Positions 46,504 to 59,188 of a DNA stretch of 64,000 bases are shown here, in pieces. The stretch spans positions 4,154,001-4,218,000 of the forward strand of contig JAFFSR010000221.1 of assembly GCA_017163975.1 (NCBI GenBank), in the 5' to 3' direction. Numbering within the stretch: position 1 is the stretch's first letter; each line of letters begins with the position of its first letter. Made by a program: the position numbers and the translations under genes. The notes under the pieces are model-generated. The model was not told the origin of the DNA. It was given only the letters and a program-made list of their open reading frames with translations, and made no database searches. The DNA comes from Anastatus disparis (lineage: Eukaryota; Arthropoda; Insecta; Hymenoptera; Eupelmidae).

Positions 46504-49500
46504 TCATTTAGTTTCGTTAATTCTGATTATGTCTTCTTTACTCAAACAATTGAGAATTTTCAAATTAGCTAAATGAAATGGATCATGAAAATTGAAGATT
46601 TTATTTAAAACTATTGCTGCTCCTTTCACTAATCTTTGCTTTTTTATTTCCTTATAAAAATCTTCTTTTAACGACGAATAATAAATTGGGAAATCATTGT
46701 GGAGTTGGTTATCTGCACTATCTAGTACATTAATTAAATCTTCATTTCTTGCATATCCAGATGCCATACATTTTTTCATTAAAATATTAAACAAACTTAT
46801 ATTTTCATGAACTTTCCAAATCTTCATTTTCTCCAATTCTTCTATACAATTTTGATAATAACATTTCATTTTATTATCTTGTTCAATAACTTCAAGTTCT
46901 ATTTTATTGACTGAAATATTTAAAGATACCAATTTAGCTATGTGTTCTATTAAAATATTTATGATTATTGGGTCTCGACATGTTCTAGCAAGGATCATAA
47001 TAGCATTAAGCCCTGTATATTTAAAACACACTTCAGCTCCATACTGCAAAAAATCTCTAATTATTTTATGGTCTCTAAATATTACAGCTAAATATAATGG
47101 TGTATGGCCATAATCATCTATACAATTAACATTAGCACCTCTAGAAAGAAGAAGCTTACATCCTTCACTATGTCCAAATTCAGCTGCAATATGTAATGGT
47201 GTACGATTGTTTTGACTTCTAGCATTAACATTAATACCATTACCAAGAAAGTATTTAATAACATCAGCATGTTTGTTCCTGGCGGCATAATGTAGTTCTA
47301 TAAACTTTGCCTCATTATCTTCTCTTATATTAGCTCCATAATTTAACAATAACTTAATTGTACGTAAGTCGCAACATCCCAAAGCTAAACTTAACGACGT
47401 TGAACCATCAAAACTTACTTCATTATAGTTTACTCCTTTTTCTAATAATAATTTAAAAATATCATAACTATCATTGTTCCTACAAATCGCAACCATTAAT
47501 GGTGTATAACCACTTCTAGTTGGGATAGAAACATCAGCACCATTATCTAACAGAAATTTAATCAATGATATATCACCCCTACATATTGCTATAAGCAATG
47601 GTGTGTATCCGTCATTATTTTGTTTATTTACATTAGCACCTTTTGCTAATATCATACGAGCGATTGTTGGATTGTGATGTTTTGCAACATGATGTAATGG
47701 ACAACTACCGCTACTGTTTTCATAATTTGCATCTGCTCCGTGATCCAATAAAAGTTTCGTTAGTGACTCATTGCGCATCTTATTAGCAGAATTAAAGACA
47801 CTAAAATCATTAAAATTTTATTATTAAATTGATATCTTGATTAATTTGATTAAATTATGTTTATATTAAATAAATGAATCTTTTATTTAATATTATTAAA
47901 AATAGTTATTACCACAAAATATTATTTAAAAAAAAAAAAAAAAAAAAAAAAATGAAAATTCCTTTTGTGTTACTATTTTTTGGAGGATTTGGTTCTAGCA
48001 GTATTTTTTATTAAAATATTAAACAATTTCCATTAAAGAACTCAAACTATAAAAAAAATGTTTTTTCATACTCTTCAATGTGGATTTTTCCATGCATAAA
48101 AAGTCGGATTAATTTGAATTTATGTTATCACGAAAAAAAAAATTTAGAAGAAAACGTTTATTACCAGAATACTCAGGTAACCCTTTTAATCCCGAATTAT
48201 TTCTACGGAAAAAATTTTTTTCTGATAAATGTGGTAACTCCTATGGGTCTTGTATTTTGCCCATTGAGATCATGTACTTGTTTCATCCCGAAAACAGTTC
48301 GTGTAATTCACATGAATTAATTACAGTTCGTGGACGCCAATGTCCTTATGGGACCGAACAGGTTAAGGAAGTTTATGCGTCAGCTATATTTGTTGTGCAT
48401 TTAATTAAAAAATCAGATATGATCTTTTGAAACAAAGTGAGTTCCATATTTCAAATATTCGTGTAAAATTTCAGGTAGCTTTGCCGATCATTCTAGTGTG
48501 ATAATCTCATCCAAAATTCGATCGTTTTAGGTCTTAATGGAAAAGAGAAAGTTTAGGTAAGTATATCTTAGAAAAATAGTCGGCAAAGTTATGATGAGCA
48601 TTTTATATACAGTAAAAGAAGTCCCTTTTTCAAATAATATATTCATAGTGGATTTATAAATTCTCTATCTAACTCAATTAAATTTTATGTATTTTTAATA
48701 TTATTACCAAATTATTTCTTAAGTATTTTCCAGTATAAAATTTTGATTTAAATTAATTTAGTTTTTTTAATTGATTTAATTAAGTTTATTAATATAAAGA
48801 ACTGATAGTTATTTGTATTGAATTTAAAAGTTGACAATTTTATGTTTCTACATAATTTTTATAAATTACCTCTGCGCCATCTACCTTTCACAAATAAATC
48901 TGCTTATGAAAAGTAAAAAATTATTACGTTTTAATTAATATCTGTCAATAATATTCTTGATTTTGTATTTATTCATTTCAATTATTTATTGATTATTGTA
49001 TCGATAGTAAATCAAAATCAATACAATTGATAATTTTTCCTAAAAAATATTGTCGATATCGGTACAATATTAAGAATAATTTTTTGATTTGATTGGATAT
49101 CAATAATTTATCAAAATATCGGTATCGTATTATATTGTAAAAATCTATTAGGGATAATATTTCAAAAAAATTCACTTTGTTGAAAGTTTCAAAAGATTAT
49201 TCACCTTTTTAATTTTTATTAATAACAAATCAGAACTGATGTAAAAGTTACTTTGATTAACATTCTTTTAAAAAAATAAAGATACGCATTTTTAACCATT
49301 TTGGATGTAAGAGTTCTTCTTTACTCATTCGAATTTTGAAATTACTTTGCTACAATAGCTTCTTAATTATAATCAATTATTGCCTATTAGTATCGTATTA
49401 TTTTCTTTTAAATATAAAATAAAACAACAAACCTTTTGACATTGGCACCTTTTTCAACGAGCAATTCAACAATTTCGCTGTATCCATTAGCTACAGCTAT

Positions 49501-49797
49501 ATGCAGTGCTGTTTCTTCAAATCGATTACAAGAATTGATATCATAACCAGCATCTATTAATGATTTTACAAACTCAATCTTATTGGCAGCCACTGCAATA
49601 TGTAATAATCTTTCATGAAAACGATCTTTTTCTAGAAAAACTCCAGCTCCGTAAATAACTGCATTCAGATTAGGGTCATCAAAATCAGCGCTTGGATCAT
49701 AAGTGAGACTTAAATCGCTTTCAGTTTCATTTTTTAAAAATCTATGAAATTCTTCTTCATCACCTCGTATGATGGTTAAAATTATATGCTTAGGCCA
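46504..49797 (-). CDS. Ankyrin-repeat/PRANC-like gene F
   Basis: Exon 2 (49797-49433) and exon 3 (47800-46504) join in phase to 553 open codons, the longest member. Exon 2 reads WPKHIILTII at its start, without an ATG; its first ankyrin repeat is RLLHIAVAANKIEFVKSLID and its second is ALHIAVANGYSEIVELLVEK. Exon 3 has a long run of repeats (PLHHVAKHHNPTIARMILAK, TPLLIAICRGDISLIKFLLD, TPLHIAAEFGHSEGCKLLLS), then the conserved linker and the PRANC-like end FHDPFHLANLKILNCLSKED. It is the unbroken sister of E: exon 3, intron and exon 2 align almost base for base once the foldback in E is removed. The mini-exon position (51117-51128) has ATA for ATG, so the start codon is uncertain. Confidence 0.74.
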
Positions 49798-52600
49798 CTA
49801 TTTCAGGAACAAATATACAATCATGAATTAATTTATGAATTTTTTCATCAATCATCAATTTGTAATGTTTTTTATTTATCATCGAAATTGTAATAAAACA
49901 TTTATGCAAAACTTTTAACTAATCAATCACAATTTCTTTTAAAACAGAGAAAAAATAAAATTAAAGTTAAAGAACGTTTAAAATATTCCAATTACCATTT
50001 TATAACTTTTGAAAAATTCATTCGTCATTGACCAAAATTTTCTTGTAAAAATATTAAATCTGATGGAAAAATATAAAAAAATAAATTGAAAATCCAATTT
50101 ATTATATCCAATTTAAGATAAATCGTTATTTCTTATTTTATTATAATAAAAAAAAAGGTTTTCACTTTGAAAAATATTTATTTAAATTTAATAACATTAT
50201 AATAACAATAATATTCCTAAAAAATTAATGTGTGATTAGTTGAAAAAGTTAATGTTGATATATCATTTTTTACTGATAGCATAAAATCGATTTTTAAAGG
50301 TTATTATAAAGCTAAAATCTCCAACTGCGTAGTGGCCGCATGTTAAAATAGTATATTACGTTCTGTATATTACGTGAACGAGAAGATTACAAGTGAAGCC
50401 GGACGCGAGGTTTGTTAAAAAGCCTTTTCGTCTAAATTACGTATTATATTTTACATTCCCAGAGCCGAAAAAGAGGAAAGAAATTGCGATTTTCAGATCA
50501 GAAGAACGTAAAATATATTTATGTAGCTAATATTTTAAATAATTATTTATTATTTAAATAAAAAAATGAAGTTATTATTTGAATTTCAGTTGAAAATTAT
50601 TTGTATAGTGAATAAAAATAACATACCGCATTGATAAAATAATGAAATATAAGAAAACTTCTAAAGAATCATTAAAAGATATTGAAATTATTATCAGTAT
50701 ACTATGATGATGAAATGTTACTTCTTATTCTATCATAAAAAAAATGTTTTCATTCTAAAACATATTTATTTAAATTTAATAAAATAATATTAATTGATGA
50801 AAATATATGTATCTAATATTAATCATTTAAATCAAAATCAATTTATTATTCAAATTTCAATAAAATTATTCATATAGAATACAAAAATAACATACCATAT
50901 CGTTAAAATAATAAAATACAAGAAAATTTAAAAATTATTTGAGCAATGTTTTCCTTTAAAAGGTCGAAACACAACTAACGTTTTCTTAAAATGATGGACC
51001 TCGGTAGAGGAAAAAGTGCTATGGAAAAGCCGCGCCCCACCAATGTATTTTCTAAACCCTGCAAGTCAGATGTTAGAAAATAGTACAGTACATTCTAAAA
51101 GGTGGCGTATACCTACCCTCGCACTTATCGTAAGCGAGGAGCCCACAAGAAAGAATAAAATATATTTTTTCTTTTTTATTAAATTTTATTTTTTCACAAA
51201 AAATAAATACGATTTACAATTGCTATCTCATCGTATAAATGTTAATAAATTTTTTAATCATCTTGGAACAATTGATGTTGTTTATTAAAATTTTTATTAA
51301 AATTCGTATTAAATCGGCATATACAATAATAAATTAAAATTAAAATAATAATTATATTATTATTCATATGAATGTTGATTAATTTAATGTGTAATTTTTC
51401 GTAAAACGTATAAATAATAAGTAATGAATTTATATCTATTCATAGAATCTCGACAAAGTATAGTAATAATAATAAAATTTACAACAACGATGAAAAATAG
51501 GAATGTTCTATTTCTTGTTTAATACAAACGATTATTATAAAAATTAATTATTAATAAGGAGTTAAAAATAATAATTACTGGTTTATCTAAAATTAAATCA
51601 AATAGAGAAATAGAAATTTAATTTATTTTTAAATTATAATATCTTATTATTTATATTAAAATCAATTGATTATCATATTTATAAAAGCATAGTGTAACTC
51701 AAACTTTCGATGGATATGAATAGATAAATATAGAAGATTAATTATCAGTTTCATTTACATACGAGTCCATAAAAGATTCATTGCCTTCTGCACCATTAAA
51801 TGTATAGGATATAAATAATTCATTCTTGCTTTAAATTCTTAATTTGTCTATGATCGTGTTGAAAATTTTTTTATAACAATTGTAATCAATGAGTTACTTT
51901 TTATGTGTTATACGTAAATATAGATATTAAAGTTAACAGAGTGAAAATTTTATGTTTTGCCCTCCCTTTCAGAAAGAGTACTTATCATTTGTAGACTATT
52001 GGTCCGAGAGAATCGGCAACATCGATATCGTTCCAACTAATTAGAAGAGCAACCTTTGAGTCGATAACAGATCTTGCTGTAACTTGCGGATATATTTTTA
52101 TACACTGAGAAAAAAGTAGAGCAAAAATTACAATCCTTTTTGTAAAGCAACCACAAACTGTCATTTTGGCTAAAAATTACCATACTTTATAATAAAATTT
52201 ATTAGATATATTGTAAAAATTCCCATACAACTTAGGAATTTTTATAATATTTCTAGTAAACTTTATTACAAAGTATGGTAATTTTTGGCTAAAATCACAG
52301 TCTGTGGTTGGTTTACGATAAAGTATGGTAATTTTTACAAAAAGTATTGTAATTTTTACTCATTTTTTTTCTCAGTGATACATAAAATCATATCCGCAAG
52401 TTACAGCAAGATCCGTGACTGACTCGAAGGTTACTCTCCTAGTAAGTATAAATTTAAAAATAAATAAAGTATTTTTTAAGAAAAAAAACATAGATTAAAT
52501 AATTTTCAATAAAAAATTTTTATATCGTTTTCAAGTGGTATAATATTATAATTTACAATTTCAATATATACATTATTTACAAGTAAGTTATTATATTACT
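49798..52600. repeat. Segmental duplication copy 2: upstream region of gene F
   Basis: Copy of 36121-38640 with few differences. Promoter block at 50890-51160 with ATA at the mini-exon start. No gene otherwise. Confidence 0.8.
52106..52377. mobile_element. Fully palindromic CACTG-ended MITE
   Basis: About 272 bp, CACTGAGAAAAAA at one end and its inverse at the other, ATA duplicated. The duplicate locus at about 38430 lacks it, so it postdates the segmental duplication. Confidence 0.8.
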
Positions 52601-52601
52601 T

Positions 52602-54671
52602 TCATTTAGTTTCGTTAATTCTGATTATGTCTTCTTCTCTCAAATAATTGAGAATTTTCAAATTAGCTAAATGAAATGGATCATGAAAATTGAAGAATTT
52701 ATTTAAAATTACTGCTGCTCCTTTAACTAATCTCTGTTTTTTTATTTCCTTATAAAAATCTTCTTTTAACGACGAATAATAAATTGGGAAATCATTGTGG
52801 AGGTGGTTATCTACACTATCTAGTGCATTAATTAAATCTTCATTCCTTGCATATCTAGATGCCATACATTTTTTCATTAAAATATTGAACAAACTTATAT
52901 CTTCATAAACATTCCAATTCTTCATTTTCTCCAATTCTTCTATACAATTTTGATAATAACATTTTATTTTATTATTTTGTTCAATATCTTCGAGTACTAT
53001 CTGATTGACCGAAATATTTAAAAATACCAATTTAGCTATGTGTTCTATTAAAATATTTACAATCATTATATCTCGACGTGTTCTAGCAATGTTCATAGTA
53101 GCATAATGTTCGAATATTACTACTGCTAAATATAATGGTGTATGGCCATAATCGTTTATACAATTAACATTAGCACCTCTAGATAGAAGAAGCTTACATC
53201 CTTCACTACTTCCAAATTCAGCTGCAATATGTAATGGTGTACGATTGTCTCTATTTCTAGCATTAACATTAATACCATTATCAAGAAAGTATTCAATAAC
53301 ATCAACACGTTCGTTCCTGGCAGCATAATGTAGTTCTGTAAACTTTTTCTCATTATCTTCTCTCATATAAGCTCCATAATTTAACAATAACTTAATTGTA
53401 CGTAAGTCGCAACATCCCAAAGCTAAACTTAACGACGTTGAACCATCAAAATTTACTTCATTATAGTTTACTCCTTTTTCTGATAATAATTTAACAATAT
53501 CATAACTATCATTGATCCTACAAATCGCAACCATTAATGGTGTATAACCACTTCTAGTTGGAATAGAAACATCAGCACCATTATCTAACAGAAATTTAAT
53601 CAATGATATATTACCCATACCTATTGCTATAAGCAATGGTGTGTATCCTTGAAAATCTTGTTTATTTACATTAGCACCTTTTGCTAATATCATACGAGCG
53701 ATTGCTGGATTTCCAATTTCTGCAGCATGATGTAATGGACATCTACTAACAATGTTTTCATAACTTGCATCTGCCCCGTGATCCAATAAAAATTTTGTTA
53801 GTGACTCATTGCACATCTTATCAGGAGCATTCAAGACACTGAAATCATTAATTTTCATTGTTAAATGATACTATTATTAATTTAAGTAAATTATGTTTTT
53901 ATTAATTATATAAATAAAATACAACTTTTGCTCCTGGCACGGGAGCTTTGCCGATTATTCGGTTCGATCATTTTAGGTCTTAATGAAGAAGAGAAAGTTA
54001 AGGTAAGTATATCTTAGAAAAATAGTTGGCAAAGAATTCTAAAATTTTATAGGGATAATCAAAGATAAAAATTCAATTTGTTGAAAGTTTAAAAGTATTA
54101 TCCATCATTTTAATTTTTATTAACAACAAATTAGAGCTTATGTATAAGTTACCTCAACTTTCTTTTAAGAAAACCAAAATACGCATTTTTATCCATTTTG
54201 GATGTAGACGTTCTTCTTTTCTCATTCGAATTTCAGAATTACTTTGTTATAATATACTTATTGGTATCGTATCATTTTCTTTTAATTATAAAATAAAACC
54301 ACAAACCTTTTAACATTGGCACCTTTTTCAACGAGCAATTCAACAATTTCGCTGTATTTATAAGCTACAGCAACTTGCAGTGCTGTTTCTTTCCTTCGGT
54401 TACAAGAATTGATATCATAACCAGCATCTATTAATGATTTTACAAACTCAATCTTATTGGCAGCCACTGCAATATGTAATAATCTTTCATGAAAACGATC
54501 TTCTTCTAGAAAAACTCCAGCTCCGTAAATAACTGCCTTCAGATTAGGGTCATCAAAATCAGCGCTTGGATCATAAGTGAGACTTAAATCGCTTTCAGTT
54601 TCATTTTTTAAAAATCTATGAAATTCTTCTTCATCACCCCGTATGATGGTTAAAATTATATGCTTAAGCCA
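52602..54671 (-). CDS. Ankyrin-repeat/PRANC-like gene G
   Basis: Exon 2 (54671-54307) and exon 3 (53838-52602) join in phase to 533 open codons. With the mini-exon (55403-55414, ATG CGT GCG AGG|GTAGGT) this is the only member in the window with an intact candidate start, intact coding exons and no insertion in its promoter block, so it is the best candidate for an expressed gene. Exon 3 is shorter than in F because a piece of one repeat is missing (the segment around FEHYATMNIARTRRD). The C-terminal half is nearly identical to E (KNWNVYEDISLFNILMKK) while the N-terminal repeats differ (PLHHAAEIGNPAIARMILAK). PRANC-like end as in E. It stands head-to-head with the aminopeptidase fragment. Confidence 0.76.
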
Positions 54672-55402
54672 CTATTACATAAACAAATATACAACCATGA
54701 ATTAACTTATGAATTTTTTCATCATGAATTTGTGATGTTTCTTATTTTTTGTTGTCAATAAAATATAAGAGTAAAAACTTTAAATTATATAAAAAATTAA
54801 AATCATCGATTTCTTTTAAAATACACAAAGAAATAAAAAAGTTGTTTAAAATATTTTAAACAACTTTCACTACAAGTTACTATTTCATAAGTTTTAAAAA
54901 ATTTATTCGTCATTGCCCAAAATATTTTTGTAGAAATACTGATTCTTATAAAAAATACAGAAAAATATTTTAGAAATCACCATCAGTAGGTAACCTAAAA
55001 TGGCAGTTGAAAATCTTTAAAAGATATTGATCAGTATTCAAATGATAAGAAATCGTTATTTTTTTAACAAATTTTCATTTCGAAAAATATTTATTTAAAT
55101 TAAATGAAATAATATTAATATTAGAAAATATAAGTATTTAATAATTTAAATAATATATTTATTAATAGAAAATAAAAATAACGTACCATATCGATAAAGT
55201 TGTAATATATAAGAAAAATTAAAAATTATTTGAACGAGGTTTTCCTTTGAAAGGTCTAAACACAACTAACGTTTTCCTAAGATCATGACCTTGGAAGGAA
55301 GAGTATTATGAAAAAGCCGCGCCCCACCAATGTATTTTCTAAAATCTGTAAGCCATTGTTAAAAAATAGCATAGTATACTAGAAAAGATGACGTATACCT
55401 AC

Positions 55403-55414
55403 CCTCGCACGCAT
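55403..55414 (-). other. Candidate coding mini-exon 1 of gene G
   Basis: Minus-strand ATG CGT GCG AGG|GTAGGT, phase 0, identical to that of E. The upstream sequence (to about 55475) is the uninterrupted version of the conserved promoter block and is the empty site for the TTAA insertion in E. Confidence 0.42.
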
Positions 55415-55835
55415 CGTAGTTTAGCTTATTTTTCAAGGGGACTTAAGCATTTGATGCGGTATCAGGCAGAGGCCACGCCAAAAAATTGAAATATGTTATT
55501 TTCTCTATATATTAAATTTGATGATTTAAAAAAAAATAACTACGATTTACAGTGAAAGGAAATTATATTTAGAGTATAAAGTTAATTAACGAATTTATAA
55601 TAATTGCTATGTATTACAGATACTATTAAAAAAATTAAAAATAATAATTGCATATTTACATTAAAGCTGGTGGTTGGCGAGCAGCGGTATCATCCTCTAG
55701 TATATATATAAAATTTTCTTCTTCTATTATTTTTAAAATAATTATACAACAGAGTTGTTTCTCAAATTAAATAATAATATCAATAAACATTTTTAGATTT
55801 CATTTTTCAAATAAATTTTTAATTTTATATTTCAG

Positions 55836-58800
55836 GCAACAAGCTCGTGGAATTTGGAAGATGATTTTGTTGTTGAACGCTTGCAGCCATCTTTTCTCGA
55901 TGATGCATTATCAAATACACATCCAATGACAAACAAAGTTTATTCTCCAGTTGAAATTGTTGCTATGTACGATTCAATAACCTACAGTAAAGGCGCTAGT
56001 ATCATAAGAATGCTCGAGAAGATATTAGGATCTCAAATATTTTTTGCTGCTCTTCGTCGATATATTCAATCAAAGTTTGTACTAATATTTAATGTCAAAT
56101 TAATTTTTTTCAATCAATATAACACCCCTTACTTTTTTAGCAAGTATTCTGTTGGAACTCCAGATTCATTATGTTCAGCGATTGAAGAAGAGCTCAAGAT
56201 TAATGATTACAAACTGAATGCTAAAGTATCGGACGTTATGAAAAGTTGGACGTTACAGTCGGGTTATCCGGTTATTAACGTACGTTTTACAGGAGATACC
56301 GTGATAATAAAACAGCAAAGATTTTTTTTAAAACCGCCTGGTAAAAGCGATCGGACAGTCTGGTTTGTCCCACTGAATTGGGCTACTTATAGCAATCCAA
56401 ATTTTAACGACACAAGAAAAATTACCTGGCTAAATAAAAATCGATTTTCAATAACTATAAGAAACGCAAGTACCGACTGGGTAATTTTTAATATCCAACA
56501 AACAGGTAATAAATTTTTTTTTTTTTAAACTAATAAGAATTTCATGAAAAAATCTTTTTTTCTAATATCAACTACTTGAATTCAAGGTACTTTTTATTAA
56601 AATATTCTTATTTGTATAAGAGTAGAAGCAAATTTTGCAGAATAGAAATGAGAGAGATTTTTCAGATTTAATTAATATACGTTGAAAAATTTAGATTTAC
56701 TAAAATACTTTAGATTTTTTAATGCAAATAACTAACACAGAGTGTGTCATTTATTTAGTTCATGAATCTATTTATAATTGTTGGATACGTTATCATACAT
56801 AAAATTATGAAGAAAGCCACAGACTTTCAGTTCAAAGTTCGATCATTCCAAAATTATTAGCTTTTTCATTTAATTTTTAATAATCCCTTTCGATTAAATA
56901 TTTATAGGATTTTCCTTATCAAGCTAAAAAGTAGCTTGGCAAGAAATATCTTTGAAATAAGGTGCAACTTTAACAATGCAATTACGTATACGCTGAGCTG
57001 AGCATTAAATGTAATCTTTATTTATAAAAAATTCATATATTCCTTTTTAGGATACTACAGAGTAAATTACGATGAGAGCATGTGGAAACGTATAATAGAA
57101 TTACTTAAATCCAATGACTATGAAACAATCCATGAAATCAATCGTGCATCATTGATGGATGATCTTTTCAATTTGGCAAGAGTTGGTATGGTTAATTACA
57201 ATACAACACTCACAGGATCTCAGTATCTTATTCAAGAAACAAGTTATATTCCATGGAAAGCAGCGTTTGCTGGTTTGAAATATTTGAAAAATAGACTTAT
57301 CGGTCATTCAGAAATTTACAATTTTTACAAAGTGAGCAGATTCTTATTTTAAAAAATATATATCATGATACTATTTCGTGATTCTTTTATTTTACAATTT
57401 TTGAAAAAGTAAATAAATAAAAAATTTTGTATTTTAGAATTATGTGATATCTCTATTAAAACCCAGTTACGAAAGATTAGGCTTCAATGAAATGGATGGT
57501 GAAAGAGATTCTGACATTTTGTTAAGAGAGCTTGTATTACAATGGCTTTGCAAGTTGGAATATGAAGAATGTGTCCAAAAATCTTTGGATGCATTTAAGA
57601 AAATGCAAATTAATAACAGGTAAAAATAACTAATTACTTCTATAAATAGTCTTGGAATCAATTATTACTAAAAGAAGGAGAAGGAAAATCAATCTTATTT
57701 TCTTCTGAAATTAAAAATTATTAAATTCAACGTATCAATAATATTAAAAGAAAATTAATATATAGTTACAGCTTATCACCAAATCAACAAAGTTTTATTT
57801 ATTGTACGGCGATAAAACACGGCTTGAATGAAAGCTGGAATTACTTATGGCAAAAATTAGAAGAATCTCAATATTCTAACGAAAAATTAACTATTCTTTC
57901 TGGTCTTGCTTGTTCAGAAAATTCAACTTCTTTACAGAGGTAAACAATATTTATAATAATAAATACATATTTTTTTGATAATTTAACACTATAAACTGTT
58001 GATATCATCGTTATATATCTTTAGACTTTTACTTGAAGCGATTACACCTGATCAAAGTATCAAGAAACAAGACTTGAAAAGAGTATTCGCAAATGTTATC
58101 GGCAATGGTTTGATTGGAGTGCAAAGTAATTTGGAATTCATTGAAAACAATTATAATAAAATGTATAATTAGTAAGTTAAATTTATACATCATGTACAAA
58201 CTAAGATTTACGTGGGATACAAAAAATTAAAAGAAATTCCAATATTAATCTGGATAATAGAATTGAAATATTTTTTACTTTTTGTGCTAATTAGCAGAGC
58301 TATCTCTGGATTTTGAATGTAAACGGAGTTTTGACTTAGGTTTTTCAGTAATTGAAAATTTAGAGAACTATGGAAAATTTCATACATTACTTGGAACCGT
58401 AGAAAATTAAAATAGAGCAAAAAAGTTTTAATTAATACTTCAAAAATAAAAATTTTGATTCATTTAAAAGTTATAAATCTTCAAAGTTACAGCAGAATCT
58501 AGCTAGCAAAATATGCAATTACTTTTTTATAAAATTCATATATTTTATATTAAAATTTATCTGTTCCTCATTTATTTTCTTTTATGGTAAGCTTTAAGTC
58601 TTATAGCTGTCAAGATATGATACTTTAAAATTGTATGTAAAATTTTCTATAATTCTTAAAATTATGATGGGCATGAATCATTCAGAAAATTTATTATAAA
58701 TATTTGATAGCTATGTTATTTCAGAATATGAAAATGTCCAAGAAACGTTATATTTAAAATAAAAATTTGATCATTTCTTCTGAATATCTTTTAGTTTTGT

Positions 58801-59188
58801 GAATATTTTCAATCTTGCGATTTCCATTGAAGAAAAGTACTTTTAAAATCTATTATTTATAAATCTTATTTTATTTTCAGCATTAACAACGATCAGACGG
58901 TGGCTAGTATTTTCAGTACTCTATCGAAATTCATATCCACAAAAGAACATTTACAAAAGGTAATTACAATTAAAATTTATGTTATTATATTTAATATTAA
59001 TGTATTTAAAAACAAACTAAGAATTATAATTTTTACAGTTGGACGATTTTATTACGAATAACAAGAGAAACATATCAAGTATTTATGAATCCTTGCAAAA
59101 TTCTTTAGAGGATTCTAAATTTGAGTTGAACTGGTACGAGAAAAATGCCCAAAATATTTTTAACTGGCTGAAGGCTCATTCGGACTGA
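55836..59188 (+). CDS. Aminopeptidase N-like M1 protease, C-terminal half
   Basis: Eight exons with GT-AG junctions in consistent phase: 55836-56074, 56141-56505, 57051-57331, 57438-57619, 57766-57939, 58025-58171, 58881-58959, 59039-59188; 1617 nt, 538 codons plus stop. Residues 1-30 give the segment that follows the zinc-binding motif in M1 enzymes; DSITYSKGASIIRML (46-60) contains the tyrosine that stabilises the transition state; later TGYYRVNYDE opens the ERAP1_C-like helical domain, which runs to WLKAHSD. The zinc ligands (HEXXH and the downstream Glu) and the N-terminal beta domain are absent from the window, and exon 1 here starts at a clean acceptor (TTTCAG). Either the 5' exons lie beyond the ankyrin cluster or the gene is truncated. 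There is no hydrophobic GPI tail. Family assignment is strong; activity is unlikely unless the missing exons exist. Confidence 0.85.
56506..57050 (+). other. Intron of the aminopeptidase gene
   Basis: GTAATA...TTTTTAG; no other feature seen. Confidence 0.7.
58172..58880 (+). other. Intron of the aminopeptidase gene
   Basis: GTAAGT...TTTTCAG; no other feature seen. Confidence 0.7.

Noticed and set aside
38647..53858. Short plus-strand or alternative-frame ORFs within the last exons (for example 39050-39433)
   Set aside because: Shadows of the ankyrin coding frame.
13379..55414. Bacterial (Wolbachia) or viral insertion carrying the ankyrin genes
   Set aside because: All copies have spliceosomal introns, insect SINEs and MITEs in them, and AT-rich eukaryotic spacers; the transfer, if any, is ancient.
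1008..55414. Bracovirus proviral segment with vankyrins
   Set aside because: Vankyrins are short, intron-poor IkB-like proteins without a PRANC tail; no direct-repeat junctions or other viral genes seen.
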